64,000 nt of DNA from Paramecium octaurelia (Eukaryota > Ciliophora > Oligohymenophorea > Peniculida > Parameciidae), in assembly GCA_905182995.1 (NCBI GenBank), contig CAJJDP010000001.1:144001-208000 (forward strand), in the 5' to 3' direction. Numbering within the stretch: the first letter of the stretch is position 1; every line of letters starts with the position of its first letter. Both the position numbers and the translations under genes were made by a program. The notes under the pieces are model-generated. The model had not been told where the DNA came from. It was given only the letters and a program-made list of their open reading frames with translations, and made no database searches. Positions 38,763-52,600 of the stretch are shown in pieces.

Positions 38763-41700
38763 TCAATCATCGAGTTGACATAATAGAGCAACTCCACGTC
38801 TAGTCCATACAGCTGGTTCCACACCAGTAATTAATTCCAAATATAACACAAAGTTAGTTGAATGACCTGTTGTTGATAGTGTTCCCCTTCTAGTGGAAGT
38901 CTTGTAAAGAGGACATTTGTAGAATTTCTAAGAATTTTGATTCTAAGTTGATGCTATTACGGGTTCAAGCCTATTCTAATAGAATGTAAAATATTACCAA
39001 ACAACTGGCATTTCTTAGAACAAAACTAAAGGATCAGATTCCTCCAATTGATTAGTTCCAACATCCCATTTGCATCCTTGTAGATAGAGACCATCAATAT
39101 TGACACCTACGTATGAGATCATTAAATACCATCTTATGGAACATCCTAAATATTATCCTTGTAGAAAGGTCTAACTTAAGTTCTGAATGTCAAAGTATCA
39201 ATAGGAGTCTTGGTCTTACGAGCATATGTCTATTTAGTGGCAGTCATGAAACCCTGAGGGAAGAACATAGCTGACAACCAGTAAGATTTCATGGTTCCAT
39301 TTTCGAGCCATTATTTGAAGAAATCCTAAGAATATTATATATTGATAAATACCAATCTTTAGTTGAGATCTGTAACCCAGGAACCTAAGGGTTTTAGAGA
39401 TGGATAGGCTACATTCTCCCAATTTTCAGGAACCTTAGCATCCAAGAAGGAATTGAACATTTTTTCTAATTCTATTGACATAACAACTAATCCTTGAATG
39501 GCCTTCTATAATAATTCCAATGAATTTCTCATAACTCGAACTAATTTAATGAAACGGTCGACTTCTTATGATCTAAAAATAGCTAATGATTCAATGGCCA
39601 CTTCTTTCTTCTAAACTAAAAGTGGAGGCAGTTTTCCCAGTATTTCTTTGGCTACTTTAAACACAATTTAATCAGGAGTTTCTTCTACTCCCTTTTCTGC
39701 TACCATCCTTGGTTGCACTGATAGAAGAGTACTCATAAATTCAGCCACTGTTTTTTATTAGAAAGTAATGTTAGCATTGGTGTGTAAACCAAACACTTCT
39801 GGATCATCTTCTAAAGGCAATGAACTTATATATTGAATAACTGATTGCAAATCTACAATCTAAGGAGGATGATAAACACCACTTGATGAGAATATATAGT
39901 TTGAATCATTCAGAACAGCTGGACAGAAATATTATTTGAGTAGATCAGTAATCAATCTAACATCCTTATCATCTGTAACTCTACCACCATAATTGATTTC
40001 TGAAATGATATAATTGAGTGTTTGATATGGTACTTCTGGTTATTCATCCAAGTACATCTTCAATTATAATTAACAAGTTTCAAAATCTGAATTCATCCAT
40101 TCATATGGAATATTCCAACCTATGGGTCCAAACTTTCTCCTTTCCAAAATAACAGCATGGAAGAAAGCCAAGGAGAATAAGAGTTTCTTATATTCATCTT
40201 GCTTAGTGCAAGAATCATATCCAGATAGATCATTATAGGTTCTCATCATATTGGCTTTTAATCCTTTGGGTGGCTCGTTTGTTAATTTGATACCACTCTA
40301 TAATACTGGAACAGGGAATTTATCTGTAGGCATACTGGTTAACCATAACCTATAGTTGGCATCAGTGTCTGCTTCTACTTACAATTCTTGAATTCTCTCT
40401 AATTCTGGCATCCATGTAATAGCCAAGTGACAATTCTACAAACATACCCAATCCCCTGTTCTTCTACCTGTTTTAATCAATTCCTTTGCAATGTTACCTT
40501 ATCCTTAACCTAATGAGATGATTTTTAATTTAGTTTCCATTTCCATATCTTTAGCCAAGTTCAACAAATATGTAATTGGATCAGCACCTGGAGATAATAC
40601 GAATATAATTGGAGTAGTACAAGATGAATCTTAAAATGCACCTTTCAAATTGAAAACGGGTGGTTCAATAAAGAATGATGTTAAGGTGTCAGACACATAA
40701 TTTTTAATTAAGATAACCAATTTTTCATCTCTAAGTGTTTTGAATAGTAATAACTTCTAAAATGGATCTAATGAACGGAAAACAAGAGGTAAATCACATT
40801 TCCATGGGTCTTGAACATCCATAACTTCTCTCCACAATTATTCATCATTACTATCTTTTAAGGACATTGGCAATTAAGCAAAGACATGAGATTGTTTACT
40901 TATCATCATACAGTTCTTCCATGATTTCTCATTTAAGAATGAAGGATGTTCTTCATTAGGTACTGTGCCAGTGCCTCCTCTTAAAAAGATATTCCATTCT
41001 CTAGCATGTATGTATTGAGCCTACAATTAGATTTTACTAGCAATCAAAAAACTAAACAACAATTTATCCTTCTCAAACAATCCTCTGCAAATATTGATAT
41101 AAAATGCTTTAGTAATATCGTCAATCAGTACTGCTAATCTTTCTTCTAAAGATGGAGGATTGGGTGCTACTTCTAGTCTCTTTTTAAATAATTTAATAAA
41201 GAACTCTAGGGAATATTGATACATAGGGTCAATCAAAGCAAGATCTGCAATAACAAAGTAAATGACTGATCCTCTTCTAGCAATAATACGATATTGTTCT
41301 CTTGCTTAATTAATTTCCTCAGCTGTAATCTTAGACTAAGCCATACGTTAATTGACTGTATCAGATGTAATTTTAGAAGCATCCAAGGTTGTAATCAAAT
41401 CTTCCTCTTCCAATATTCTACCCTATGCCTCAGATATCAACTTCAATATCTTATCTTCCAATTCTTGTAATTATCTCTTATCTTAGGATATTTAAAGAAT
41501 CAAATTAACTCTTTTTTCTTCCAAATCAATTCTTTCTTATCGCACCACTTCAACCAATAATTAGTCTTCTAAACCTTATGGTGTGACTGTAAAATTAATG
41601 ATAGTAGTTTTAATACTGATTTCAGGTATGTAATGAGGATTTGGTAGTTTGGTAGTAAAATATAATTTGAATTCATTGTTGTAAGGAATATCCTAGTCAC

Positions 41701-44700
41701 CTAGACGTAAGAGATATTGAGCTCCTTTTTTGAAGATTTGTTTTTATAATATAGGTTCTAAAGATGGATCAAGTTCTTCTTCAACATTTTCCATTAAAAC
41801 TTATTATCCAAAACGAATCGAGTTTTCAAGAGTCTTTAAGAAATTACTTTCACTCAATTTTGTAATTTGTAAATTGGTTTCCTTTCCTAGTGCTTTGATC
41901 CATTTATTAGCTTAGCCTTAGGGGTCTATAATTAAGGGCCATCTTCTGCAATTGAAAACAAAGATTCCATTGTCAATTGATAAATTGTCTGCAGGTAATC
42001 CAGCTTCTTGCCATTCTCTAATGGTTACTTCTTCTGCTAAAATTCTTTAGAGAGTGAAATTGTCACTGACAGGAATACTCAACTCCTTACAATTGTTGAT
42101 CCATTTGGCTATGATTTCAGATCTATAATTGTAAGTAAATGGCCCAAGATATGCTATTGATCCAGCTGCCAATATAATGTTTCCAACTAGATTCCTTAAA
42201 TCTTCTTCTAACAGTGCTGCATTGACTTTCCATCTCTCAGCCTCACTAGCTAATCCTGAAACTAACTTCTCTGCTCTTACCAATTAGATCTCAGCTGTCT
42301 ATTATTGCTATCTCAACATTTCTGATTTATTAATAGAAGTCTAAAGGTTTCTCTTGAGTTCATTAACCATATCTTACACTTCCTTCAACTATCCCATCTT
42401 TACTGACAATTCTTATTCCACTTTCTTCAAAGATGCTTCAGCTTCTTTTAATGCCTTCTCTTTAGGCCCAACTACTTTTTTAACTTAAGCAAATTTTTCA
42501 GTTGCAACTACCCATACTAACAAAGTTGTAGCTGCTTGTGACACATTCAAAATCTTTTCTTTAGTGAAATCAGGATTGCTTAGATAAGTTTACTTCAATT
42601 TCTGTAGCCTTCTTTCTTGGACTGTTGTTACATCAAAATCAAGTAGATCTTAAATAAATGTCATACGACCGAGAAGTTTTTAAGCAGTTGGCCAGTCTTC
42701 TTTTTCTCCGAAGAGTAGGTTGACTGCACACATGACAATTTACACTAGATTTGGTGGAGTCTTTAAGGCCTTCATTTCATTGATAGCTGCTTTATCAATG
42801 CTCTGAACTGCCTTTTATGCTTATTCTAAGATAGGCAATGCTTAATCTAATTCAGCTTGGCAGGAATCTCTCATTTCATTAACTTCGTCCTTTTTCTTCT
42901 ATGCCTCAGCTGCCTCTTTTGATACAATCTACTCAGTGACATTAGCTTCTTTTGATTTGCCTTCTAATTCAACCATCATTTTGGCATTGTCCTTTGCACT
43001 TTGTTCAAGAATAGGTTAAAACTCANAAAGTTAATGATAGTAGTTTTAATACTGATTTCAGGTATGTAATGAGGATTTGGTAGTTTGGTAGTAAAATATA
43101 ATTTGAATTCATTGTTGTATGGAATATCCTAGTCACCTAGACGTAAGAGATATTGAGCTCCTTTTTTGAAGATTTGTTTTTATAATATAGGTTCTAAAGA
43201 TGGATCAAGTTCCTCCTCAACATTTTCCATTAAAACTTATTATCCAAAACGAATCGAGTTTTCAAGAGTCTTTAGGAAATTACTTTCACTCAATTTTGTA
43301 ATTTGTAAATTGGTTTCCTTTCCTAGTGCTTTGATCCACTTATTAGCCTAACCTTGAGGGTCTATAATTAAGGGCCATCTTCTGCAATTGAAAACAAAGA
43401 TTCCATTATCAATTGATAAATTATCTGCAGGCAATCCAGCTTCTTACCATTCTCTGATGGTTACTTCTTCTGCTAAAATCCTTTAGAGAGTGAAATTATC
43501 ACTCACAGGAATACTCAACTCTTTACAATTGTTGATCCATTTGGCTATAATTTCAGATCTATAATTATAAGTAAATGGTCCCAGATAGGCTATTGAACCA
43601 GCAGCCAACATAATATTTCCAACTAGATTCCTTAAATCCTCTTCTAATAGTGCTGCATTGACTTTCCATCTCTCAGCTTCACTAGCTAATCCTGAAACTA
43701 ACTTCTCTGCTCTTACTAATTAGATCTCAGCTGTCTATTATTGTTATTTCAGCATTTCTGATTTGTTGATAGAAGTCTAAAGATTTCTCTTGAGTTCATT
43801 AACCATGTCTTACACTTCCTTCAATTATCCCATCTTTACTGCCAATTCTTATTCAACCTTCTTTAAGGATGCTTCAGCTTCTTTTAATGCCTTCTCCTTA
43901 GGACCAACAACCTTTTTAACCTATGCAAACTTTTCAGTTGCAACCACCCATACCAATAAGGTTGTAGCTGCTTATGACACATTCATAATCTTTTCTTTAG
44001 TGAAATCAGGATTGCTAAGATAAGTTTACTTCAATTTCTGTAACCTTCTTTCTTGAACCTTTGTCACATCAAATTCAAGCATTTCTTGAATAAAGGTCAT
44101 ACGACCAAGAACTTTTTAAGCTGTTGGCCAGTCTTCCTTTTCATCAAAGAGCAAGTTGACTGCACACATGACAATTTACACTAGATTTGGGGGAGTCTTT
44201 AAGGCTTTCATTTCATTGATAGCTGCTTTATCAATACTTTAAACAGCTTTTTAAGCCTATTCCAAGATTGGTAACGCTTGATCTAGTTCGGCCTAGCAGG
44301 AATTTCTCATTTCATTAACTTCATCTTTCTTCTTCTATGCTTCTGCTGCTTCTTTTGAAACAATTTATTCAGTGACATTGGCTTCTTTTGATTTGCCTTC
44401 TAATTCAACCATCATTTTAGCATTGTCTTTTGCACTTTATTCAAGAATAGGTTAAAACTCAATGATTTTCTTTTGCAATTTTCCAACTTCCTCATTAGTG
44501 TCTTTCAGAGTTTATAAACCAACAGTGTATTTCTTGATTTTTTAAGGTAATATATTTGATTACACCTTCATCATGTCAATGTATAATTTCAATAATTCCA
44601 AATAACTAGTAGGAGTAACGTAGTTCTTTCTTCTCAATTCATCATAAAATCTTTCACTATATGTTTTCACATCTGAATGGATGATGACAGACATGCTAGC

Positions 44701-47700
44701 CAAGCTGTCAACAAAATCCCCAATACCCAAATGTTCCTAACCTCCCAAATCTTTCATTGCAACACTATTAAGAGCCTCATCTGGCCATTTATCAAACCAA
44801 TCAATGGTACAACAATTAATAATGGAAGGGAATTATCTGCATCTGTTTCTCAACTTTTCTCCAACAGGTGAGAATGCTAAGACGATATGCAAATTCTCTC
44901 TTACTCTACTTACAAAGAATTTAAGCAAAACATCCCTTGAATCATATAATCCCTATTCCTTTGCCAATGGTCTGACATCATTGATAATTTCTTCAATGTC
45001 TTCTGTCGCCCATAAATTAGGCACTTCACCTGTATTAAGAACATTATTAATGTCCTCTAAAAATGATTCTCTAACAACTTAAGTATCAGAGAACAAGAAC
45101 ACTACAGGTTAGTCCTTAGCTCCTGCTGTTTTCAATAACCTCTTGAGATCATCTTTCCATGATTACTCTCTATAATTCTTGGTAATTTCAATGCTAAATA
45201 CAGTTTACCCTCTTGTTTAGGCAGATAATTTGGTTAGTGATTGTCTTCCTGAACCACCAACACCAATCAAAAGTGCATTACCTCTTGGTTATCTCAGAAT
45301 TCTGCATAATCTACTAAGATGCATGATGGCATCAGTGAAAAATACAAGATTCATTTGCTTTTGAGATGCATTATACATATTTAAGAAGTCTTAGAATTTA
45401 CGTGGCAATTCTTATGGATTATCAATTCTAATATAATCCTTATTAGCATTGCTATAATCACCAAAGAGTAGATTCTAAACTTGAGGTTTTTCCCATTCAA
45501 ATTCAAAGACTCTCTGAGTGTGTCCCATTAGAAGAGTCAAAAACCAATCTCTGTCTTTATCATCAACCAATCTATCTTAAAATACTCTTTGTGATTCATG
45601 TGCCCACAATTAAATGAGCATTTCCTTATTTGTTAAGTTTTCATATCTAACTTATAATATTCCTTAGATAACTTTGCTGAGATCTCTCAAGTTGAAAGTA
45701 TAATGAGATTTGGTTGGAGTAGGTAACAATTCCTTGGTAATTTTAAAATAGATTTCTACACTTGATTTGACGATGTAAGATGCAAATTTATCCAATCCTT
45801 TATTTTATTCCATAAGAAATCCTTTAAGAATAGCAGTGAAGATGACTTCCATAGATCTTTAAGAGAGATCTGGACACCAGGTTTGATTGAAATGCCTGAA
45901 TAAACGAGGAGTAACAGGGTTACGTCCACCTCCTGGAGGAGCACAAGCTGTAATGAATTGACAATCCTTAACATACATGAAATACAATTTCTTGAGATCA
46001 TAGAATCCACCTTGATCGATGATTTATCTAAACAATTCATTTGGTGGTTAAGCACCATACTTTTCCAATGCAGGCATATTTACATCATCAATAAAGAGAA
46101 TCATTTTACGACCAGCTGGTGGACCTAACAGATCTTTCTTCTTTTTCATAAACTTATCCTTATCCATAAATAGATCCTATAAGTTCTTGGCACTAGTTTA
46201 TGCAGAGAAGTTCAGTGTAGAGAACACAAACCTTTCTTATTCTAAACTATACAAGTATTCATTTATAATAACGGTCTTTCCAGTACCAGTTTCTCCAGAT
46301 AGAAGAATATTGAATCCTCCCTCAATTAATTGAGTGATCAAATACTTGAATTTGACTGTGTCACTTGTTGGTACTAAGATATTGAAATAAGGTATGCTTG
46401 AATTATATTTAAATTCTTAAATTTTATCAGTCCAAGGTTTGAATTCCTTGCTCTTGTAATCACAATAGTAATCGTAGACATCTCCTTCAAATGGGAATCC
46501 ACTAAATAATGAAATGATCTTTCCTTTCAAATATTAACTAAATTAAGATCTACTGGAATCATGTAGATTTGCTCCAGCACTCCAGATGTAACTGAAAATC
46601 AATACCATAGCAATATGAGATTCCATGTCAAATTTGTTCATCTTCTCTAGATTAACCGTTTCAGTCAATGATTTCAAATTAATTTAAGCCAAATTAAGTA
46701 GTGATTTCAAAATATTGTTAACAGTAGTTGGAATTTTCTCTTTGAATTCTTCTCTCACAACTTTCAAATTATCTTTAAAGAAATGCTCAATCTTATCAAT
46801 TAGAGTATCCACATAGGTTGGAACCTTATCATCTTTCATATACTATTCTCTCATTTACACTCCCCAAGTCTTTACTAATGGTTCCCATCCTAGATGATGT
46901 GGTTCCATATAAACCATACCACATCTACTTACGGTAGCTGGAGATGCCACTGCCAAATCTTAAACTTCAAACATCATAGTGAATGTGGCAGGCAACTTAA
47001 TTCTCTGACCATTGTTTAAACATAACATTTTATTATCATCCAACACTGTATTCATATTTTCAATCCAAAGTGCATCCACTGGACCATCAAAAATGATCCA
47101 CTTCTTCTGATCAGTTGTATCTGTAACTGCAGTTCTTACTATACTAGCAACAATACCATCTGTCCATTCATTTGTTAACACATTAGTATAACCAAACAAT
47201 TCATTCATAGTAACTGATTTTGGATTCAATGTTTGCTTTTACACAACTTTATGATAATAATCTTAAGATCCTTCTTTATTTAACTATTCCATAGCTCTTG
47301 CAAGAGTATGTATTAATGTAGTTTTACCAGTACCAGTTAGACCAACAACCATGACTCCGTGTCTCACTTGTATGGTTTCCATCAATTAGCAGATTTTCTT
47401 TTTAAAAGCAGCTGGATCATCATAATGAATTAATTTGAGTTAATTTGTAATAGCATCAACTAATTATTTATCTATTTCTTCTTTCATATCCACTTCTGGG
47501 AATAGATCTTTGATAATTCCATTGAATAATGGTAGATCATGTTCAAGAAACTTTGGAACATTGCTATCCTTCATTGCTTTGATAAGCACTTCATTTTCAG
47601 GCTTATTTGCATTCTTTCTACGTAAGGCACCTGCCATAACCAACACTGATTTGACTGCTCTCATACCAAAATCATAGTGATCCTGCTTACTTAATTGTTC

Positions 47701-50700
47701 AGATGATAATGAATATAAATTAACCATCTTACGAGCTAATATTCTACCACCTTCAAATCCTTCTGAAAATAGAATGATTTCTGCAATCATAGCATAATCA
47801 GGAATCATCATAGCCACTGGTCTGAACAAGGCTTTAAGATTGTCTGGTAATTCAGTTCTACCTGCATATCCTGGATTCATTGTAATAAATACTCCAAATC
47901 TTCTATTCAGAGGAATTGTACGAGATTCAAAATCAAATTGATCTACCTTCTATCTAATAGCCTGTTATATGGTTAATATTTATTAGGCTATGACTGACAA
48001 GACTTCAATGTCTATACGATTAAACTCATCGAAACATGCCCAAGCTCCACATTATGCTAATCCTGAAAAGAATCTACCCATGGTTTTGAAATCCAAACCA
48101 TCAGAACAATTAAACACCACACATTGAACAGCTAATGCTTTAGCCAAATCCTTAGTTGTTTCAGTTTTACCAGTACCAGCTGGTCCTGCTGGAGCTCCTC
48201 CAAAATTTAAATGCAATGCTCCTGTCAATGTCATATAACATTTATCAGTAAGTGGAGTAATAACTAATCTTGGTCCATTTCCCAAGTATTCATAACCATA
48301 AATAAATCTCGTATTGGTTTATCTGACTACACAATTATCGACGTCTGCTTCCCAATAATATCTCAATTGTTTGGCCCATTCAAAATCATTTAAAGATGCT
48401 ACATTCTTATCAACCATAGTTGCAACAACATCTCTAGCATGTACATCCAACACAATCAAAGCACCCATTAATGTTCTTTGAAGAGTATTCAGATCTCCTC
48501 TCACAATTGACACTTCCTTATTTAATAATTAGACCATAAAATCGTAATATTATGACAATGATGTTTTTCTACCCATGCCCATTCTCTCAATTGCTGTCGT
48601 ACATCCTTCTGTCCATTTTATCAAATCTACAGTCAAAACTGGCTATGCTGGATATTCGAATAACCACTCATCTCTCTCTAATTCCTTTTATGGATATGCC
48701 AAATATGCCTTCTTAGTAATATCATATAATGATTTAACCATCATATTTTGAATTCTCAATAGCCAGTGTTCTACTGGACCTTAAGCCATAACTATTGTTG
48801 AAAATGGAACCAATTCAGGCATTGTCTCTGGTTCTGCTGATTACATGGCAATAATTTCAGTTGAGTCTTCAATATCAGAGAATTTAATTCTATTTATGTT
48901 ATCAAAACACTTTCTTAAATGAGCTTAAACTGCATGAGGATTACGAGTTTATGATAAAATTTCCAATAATTCATCATTTGACAGAAAGTAAAATCTTGGA
49001 AATGCTTATCTCTTTGTTTCTAGATAATTATCTAAACTCTTTTAAATGTCTTCCAAAATCTTATTATTAATCTAAAACTTCTTTAACAATTCTTCAGAAT
49101 TACAACAATCTTATACTAAAGGTCTTTTAAATGTTTTCATCATAATGTCTCTCCAGAATTTATCAACTCCCATAAATTTAGTTGTTTCTTAAGGTAACTA
49201 TTTTTAGATATCATCTGCACTGAAAATGTTTTCTAAATACATCCATTATCTTTGACAAGATAACCATTCATCAATTATATCTGATATGAGAACTAACTTT
49301 CTTTCCCATTCCTCAACAACTGGTCTAATTTCAGCAACAAATCTAGTTCCCAACATAGTTTAAACTTTTAATTAATGATCATCTAATGCTGCAATAATAT
49401 CATCTAATGAACCAATAATAAATTTATCTTTAGCTTCTCTATAATGATTGACTATGAATGATAATTATGACCATTTTGATTTAATATCTTCAATTTGTGC
49501 TTCAATACTAGCTTCACCTGATGCCTTGGCTGATATTTCTTCTATCTTCTCTCTTTTATTCATAACACCATCTGCTAACAACTCTTAGAGTGTAAATGTT
49601 TTTCCTGGTTGCCAAGAAGATCCTAAATCTTCAAATATTTTTTTCCAATGTCTTGGTCTTAGATCTTTATTTCCTAATGCTTATATAACAGGCATAATAT
49701 TTGAAACACTACTGACTCTAGTAGCATGTTGATCTAATACTTTATCTCTTCCTTCTTTTGATAGATTATTAATGTTTTATCTTAACTTCAATATTCCAAT
49801 TTCATAGCTCTTCATTTCTTTTTCTATTTCTTCAACATTCAAGGTGGTAAATATATTTTTTTACAAATCCTCATACAATTTGTTGAATTTATCAGAATGA
49901 GTCCAAAGCATCCTTCTATCATTATAAGTAGCTTCTAACTCTTATAAATCTCTATTTGTTGAAACACTCAACCCCATTAATTTGGCATAATGCTAATAGT
50001 TCTTATCCATCTCTTTGAATCTATCCAAAGATCTGAGTTTAATTTCATTTAATTATTGTAATGCATCTGCAGGTTAAGTATCTTCTAATATTAATTTTCC
50101 CTTATTAACTGATGAAGTTGTATTTTGAATATTAGTAATGAATTTGGCAAATTCAGCTTCATGCTTTTTCATCATTTCTTATTTTCTTTCTTTACACAAT
50201 TCTTCAGCTTCTTTAATTTTCAAAGTCAATCTTAAATATTCAGCCTGAATGTCATCCATCATTACAATATCAGAGTTTTTCAAAGGATTCAAGTCAAATT
50301 TAGATTTTAACAAAGAATGCATAGCTTCAACTTCTATTTTTGCTATTTCTAGTCCTTTGATATTTTATTCAGCTTCTTAAATTGCTTCTATAAATTCAGC
50401 ATATTCTTTAAGATTTTAGGGATTCTTAGATAGATTTGATGTGTATGTCTATAAGGTGGTTAAAGTTTGGTTGGCTTTCTTTTACATCAATTTATATAGG
50501 TAGTCTTTAAAATTCTCTAATTTGGTAATAACTTATGGTTAAAGTTTGTTTTTAATTTTCTTGCCATCTACATTAAGAATTCCTTTAGCGATATCCTTAA
50601 TATAAAAATTGATATCCTACAACCATTTTTTAAGTTCTATAACATGAGATTTGATGATATCAAGTGTATGTTCTTCTTTTTCAAATTCTCCTTAATTCCA

Positions 50701-52561
50701 TGTATTTAAAAATTCATAAATTGGTTTACATTTCATGTAATTTGTATTTACATAGACTTCTGCGGCTAGAAAATCACTAGTTACTTTTTCAAATATTTCA
50801 TTTTTGATATTTTAATATTCAATGCTATCAGTAATGATGCCTTGGACATCAGCTATGCAATCTTTATTTTCTTTTTGTTCAGATAACAATTCTCCTAATT
50901 TAGTGTTCTTTATGTATCCAATCATACTTTAATGAGATATCACTCTAGCAGTATTTCTCATAACCACAATCATGTCATCTAATAAGCATTTCAGATGTTC
51001 TGAGATTTCTTTTTCGTCAGGTGTGAATATTTAAACATCAAAATTCACTGCTGTATTGAACAATCCATTTTTACGTTCTTTTTTCATTTCCTCCAATAAC
51101 ATGCTCATAGAAGTTTAATTAATAGAAACTAGAGTTTCAACTGTCATGTAATCCACCAATTTAATGAACAAATGTAATCTGCCTTTGTCTTTTTCTGCCA
51201 ATTATAAAAGTAAGGCATTTTCCTCTTTTTCTTTTCTCTCCTCATTCATAGGTTTCTATTTGACTTATTATCCAAATCTGGCTTCTTCATTTTCTTACTA
51301 ATTGTTTTAGTTTGTCCTATCAATAACTTCTTTACAAACAGTATCTAATTTTTATAACACCTTATCAATCACAGAATCATAATGCTTAGAGGCATCTGAT
51401 CTGGCTTTCTTTTAATCTCCTTTGAAGAAATCATCAGCTTCCCAAGTTTTATTGGCTTATTGAATACTGTTACTTAGAGTTTTCTGCAGTTGTAATTCAT
51501 ACATCATTTGATTGATATCCATCAAGTGCTGAGCAAAGGCTGGTTTAGCTACAAAAGATTCATGTATCAACTTTTTTCTGGTCTTACTAAATAGATTGTA
51601 TCTGACATTGGATTTCCAAATATTAAAGATTTTGGCTAGAATTATATATAAAGTAATTTACTTATGGCATAATTTTTGAAAAATTAAATATTGGTGATAA
51701 TATTGAACATAGTACTTTCATGCATCCAATCAGAAAGCGAGATGACTTCAGTGCTAGAATCCCCTTACATTCTCTTCTTTCCTTTATCAGTATAAACATG
51801 GACAATTCCATGGGCAGATATAGTATAGTATTCTCTTAATGTTTATTCCTTCTGATTTTCCCTTGTTTTTACAACAATCAGATCATAAGGTCGGAAGGGT
51901 TCTTTACTTTTATTGAACTCCATAGGCAACTCAAGTTCAGCGCCGTCAGTATTATTTTGACGCCTTAATTTGTCTTTCTTATTGTAAGCTTCACATTAGA
52001 GTTCAATAAATCCAGCTTTGCTCACACAATTAATAAATTTAATTGGAGTAGTGTTTCCATACTTAGCAAAAAATTTAATGGCGTCTTCCCCAGTTTAAAT
52101 TAATTTCTAATATTAATGAAAGACAGTAGCATCTATGTAATTGGCTTTTTGTATTTTAGACACTTGGACCTTCTCTTTAAATAATCCCTTCACCATAGCT
52201 GTATATGTAACATTGTCTGGCTGAGCCTAGTTTTATTATTCTAATCAATACTTGCTCTTCCTCTTCGATTGGCTCCTCTTGCGATTATTCAATGGGTCCA
52301 GCCTGCTAAATAGGCTATTCCTCATTCTTAGCTAGACTGTATTCTTATAATTCTCTCTAATTTAATTGAAAACTTCATTACCTCTGGATCAAAGCGATAT
52401 AACTGTTTGTACACCTCTTCATTATTTGAAAGTGAATCTACGTTGTAAATAAGCTTGATACTTGTAGCAAATTGATTCTTCTTCTTTCCAATGACCAGGC
52501 GTTTCTCCTCTCTCCTTCGCACCAGATCCTTATAATCAATTTGATCTTATCTGAAATTCAT
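38763..52561 (-). CDS. Axonemal dynein heavy chain, inner-arm type (interrupted by contig join)
   Basis: The motor subunit of a ciliary dynein. The N-terminal tail includes [14 protein letters not shown] and [13 protein letters not shown]. Walker A loops are visible for AAA1 ([15 protein letters not shown], about 48150-48200), AAA2 ([17 protein letters not shown], about 47315-47355), AAA3 ([18 protein letters not shown], about 46268-46305) and the AAA4 site ([17 protein letters not shown], about 45235-45285). The stalk and microtubule-binding region lie about 41600-44400, and the C-terminus is [17 protein letters not shown]...[12 protein letters not shown]. Without the duplicated stretch the gene is about 12.4 kb, near 4100 residues, the size of single-headed inner-arm chains (DNAH1/3/6/7/12 group); the exact orthologue is not settled. 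Many short introns are present, such as the 25-nt one that joins EEEEQ to AQPDNVTY. The N at 43026 and the 1.4-kb repeat break the frame artificially. Confidence 0.9.
41591..44461. repeat. 1.43-kb overlap duplicated across the contig join at 43026
   Basis: 41591-43025 recurs at 43027-44461 with scattered base differences. It encodes the dynein stalk, microtubule-binding region and the start of AAA5, so the scaffold as written would give this protein two stalks. The offset of 1436 bases is not a multiple of three, so the frame is also broken. Confidence 0.9.
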
Positions 52562-52600
52562 AAAATAATTAATTAAAAATCAAGTCATTCATTGAATATT

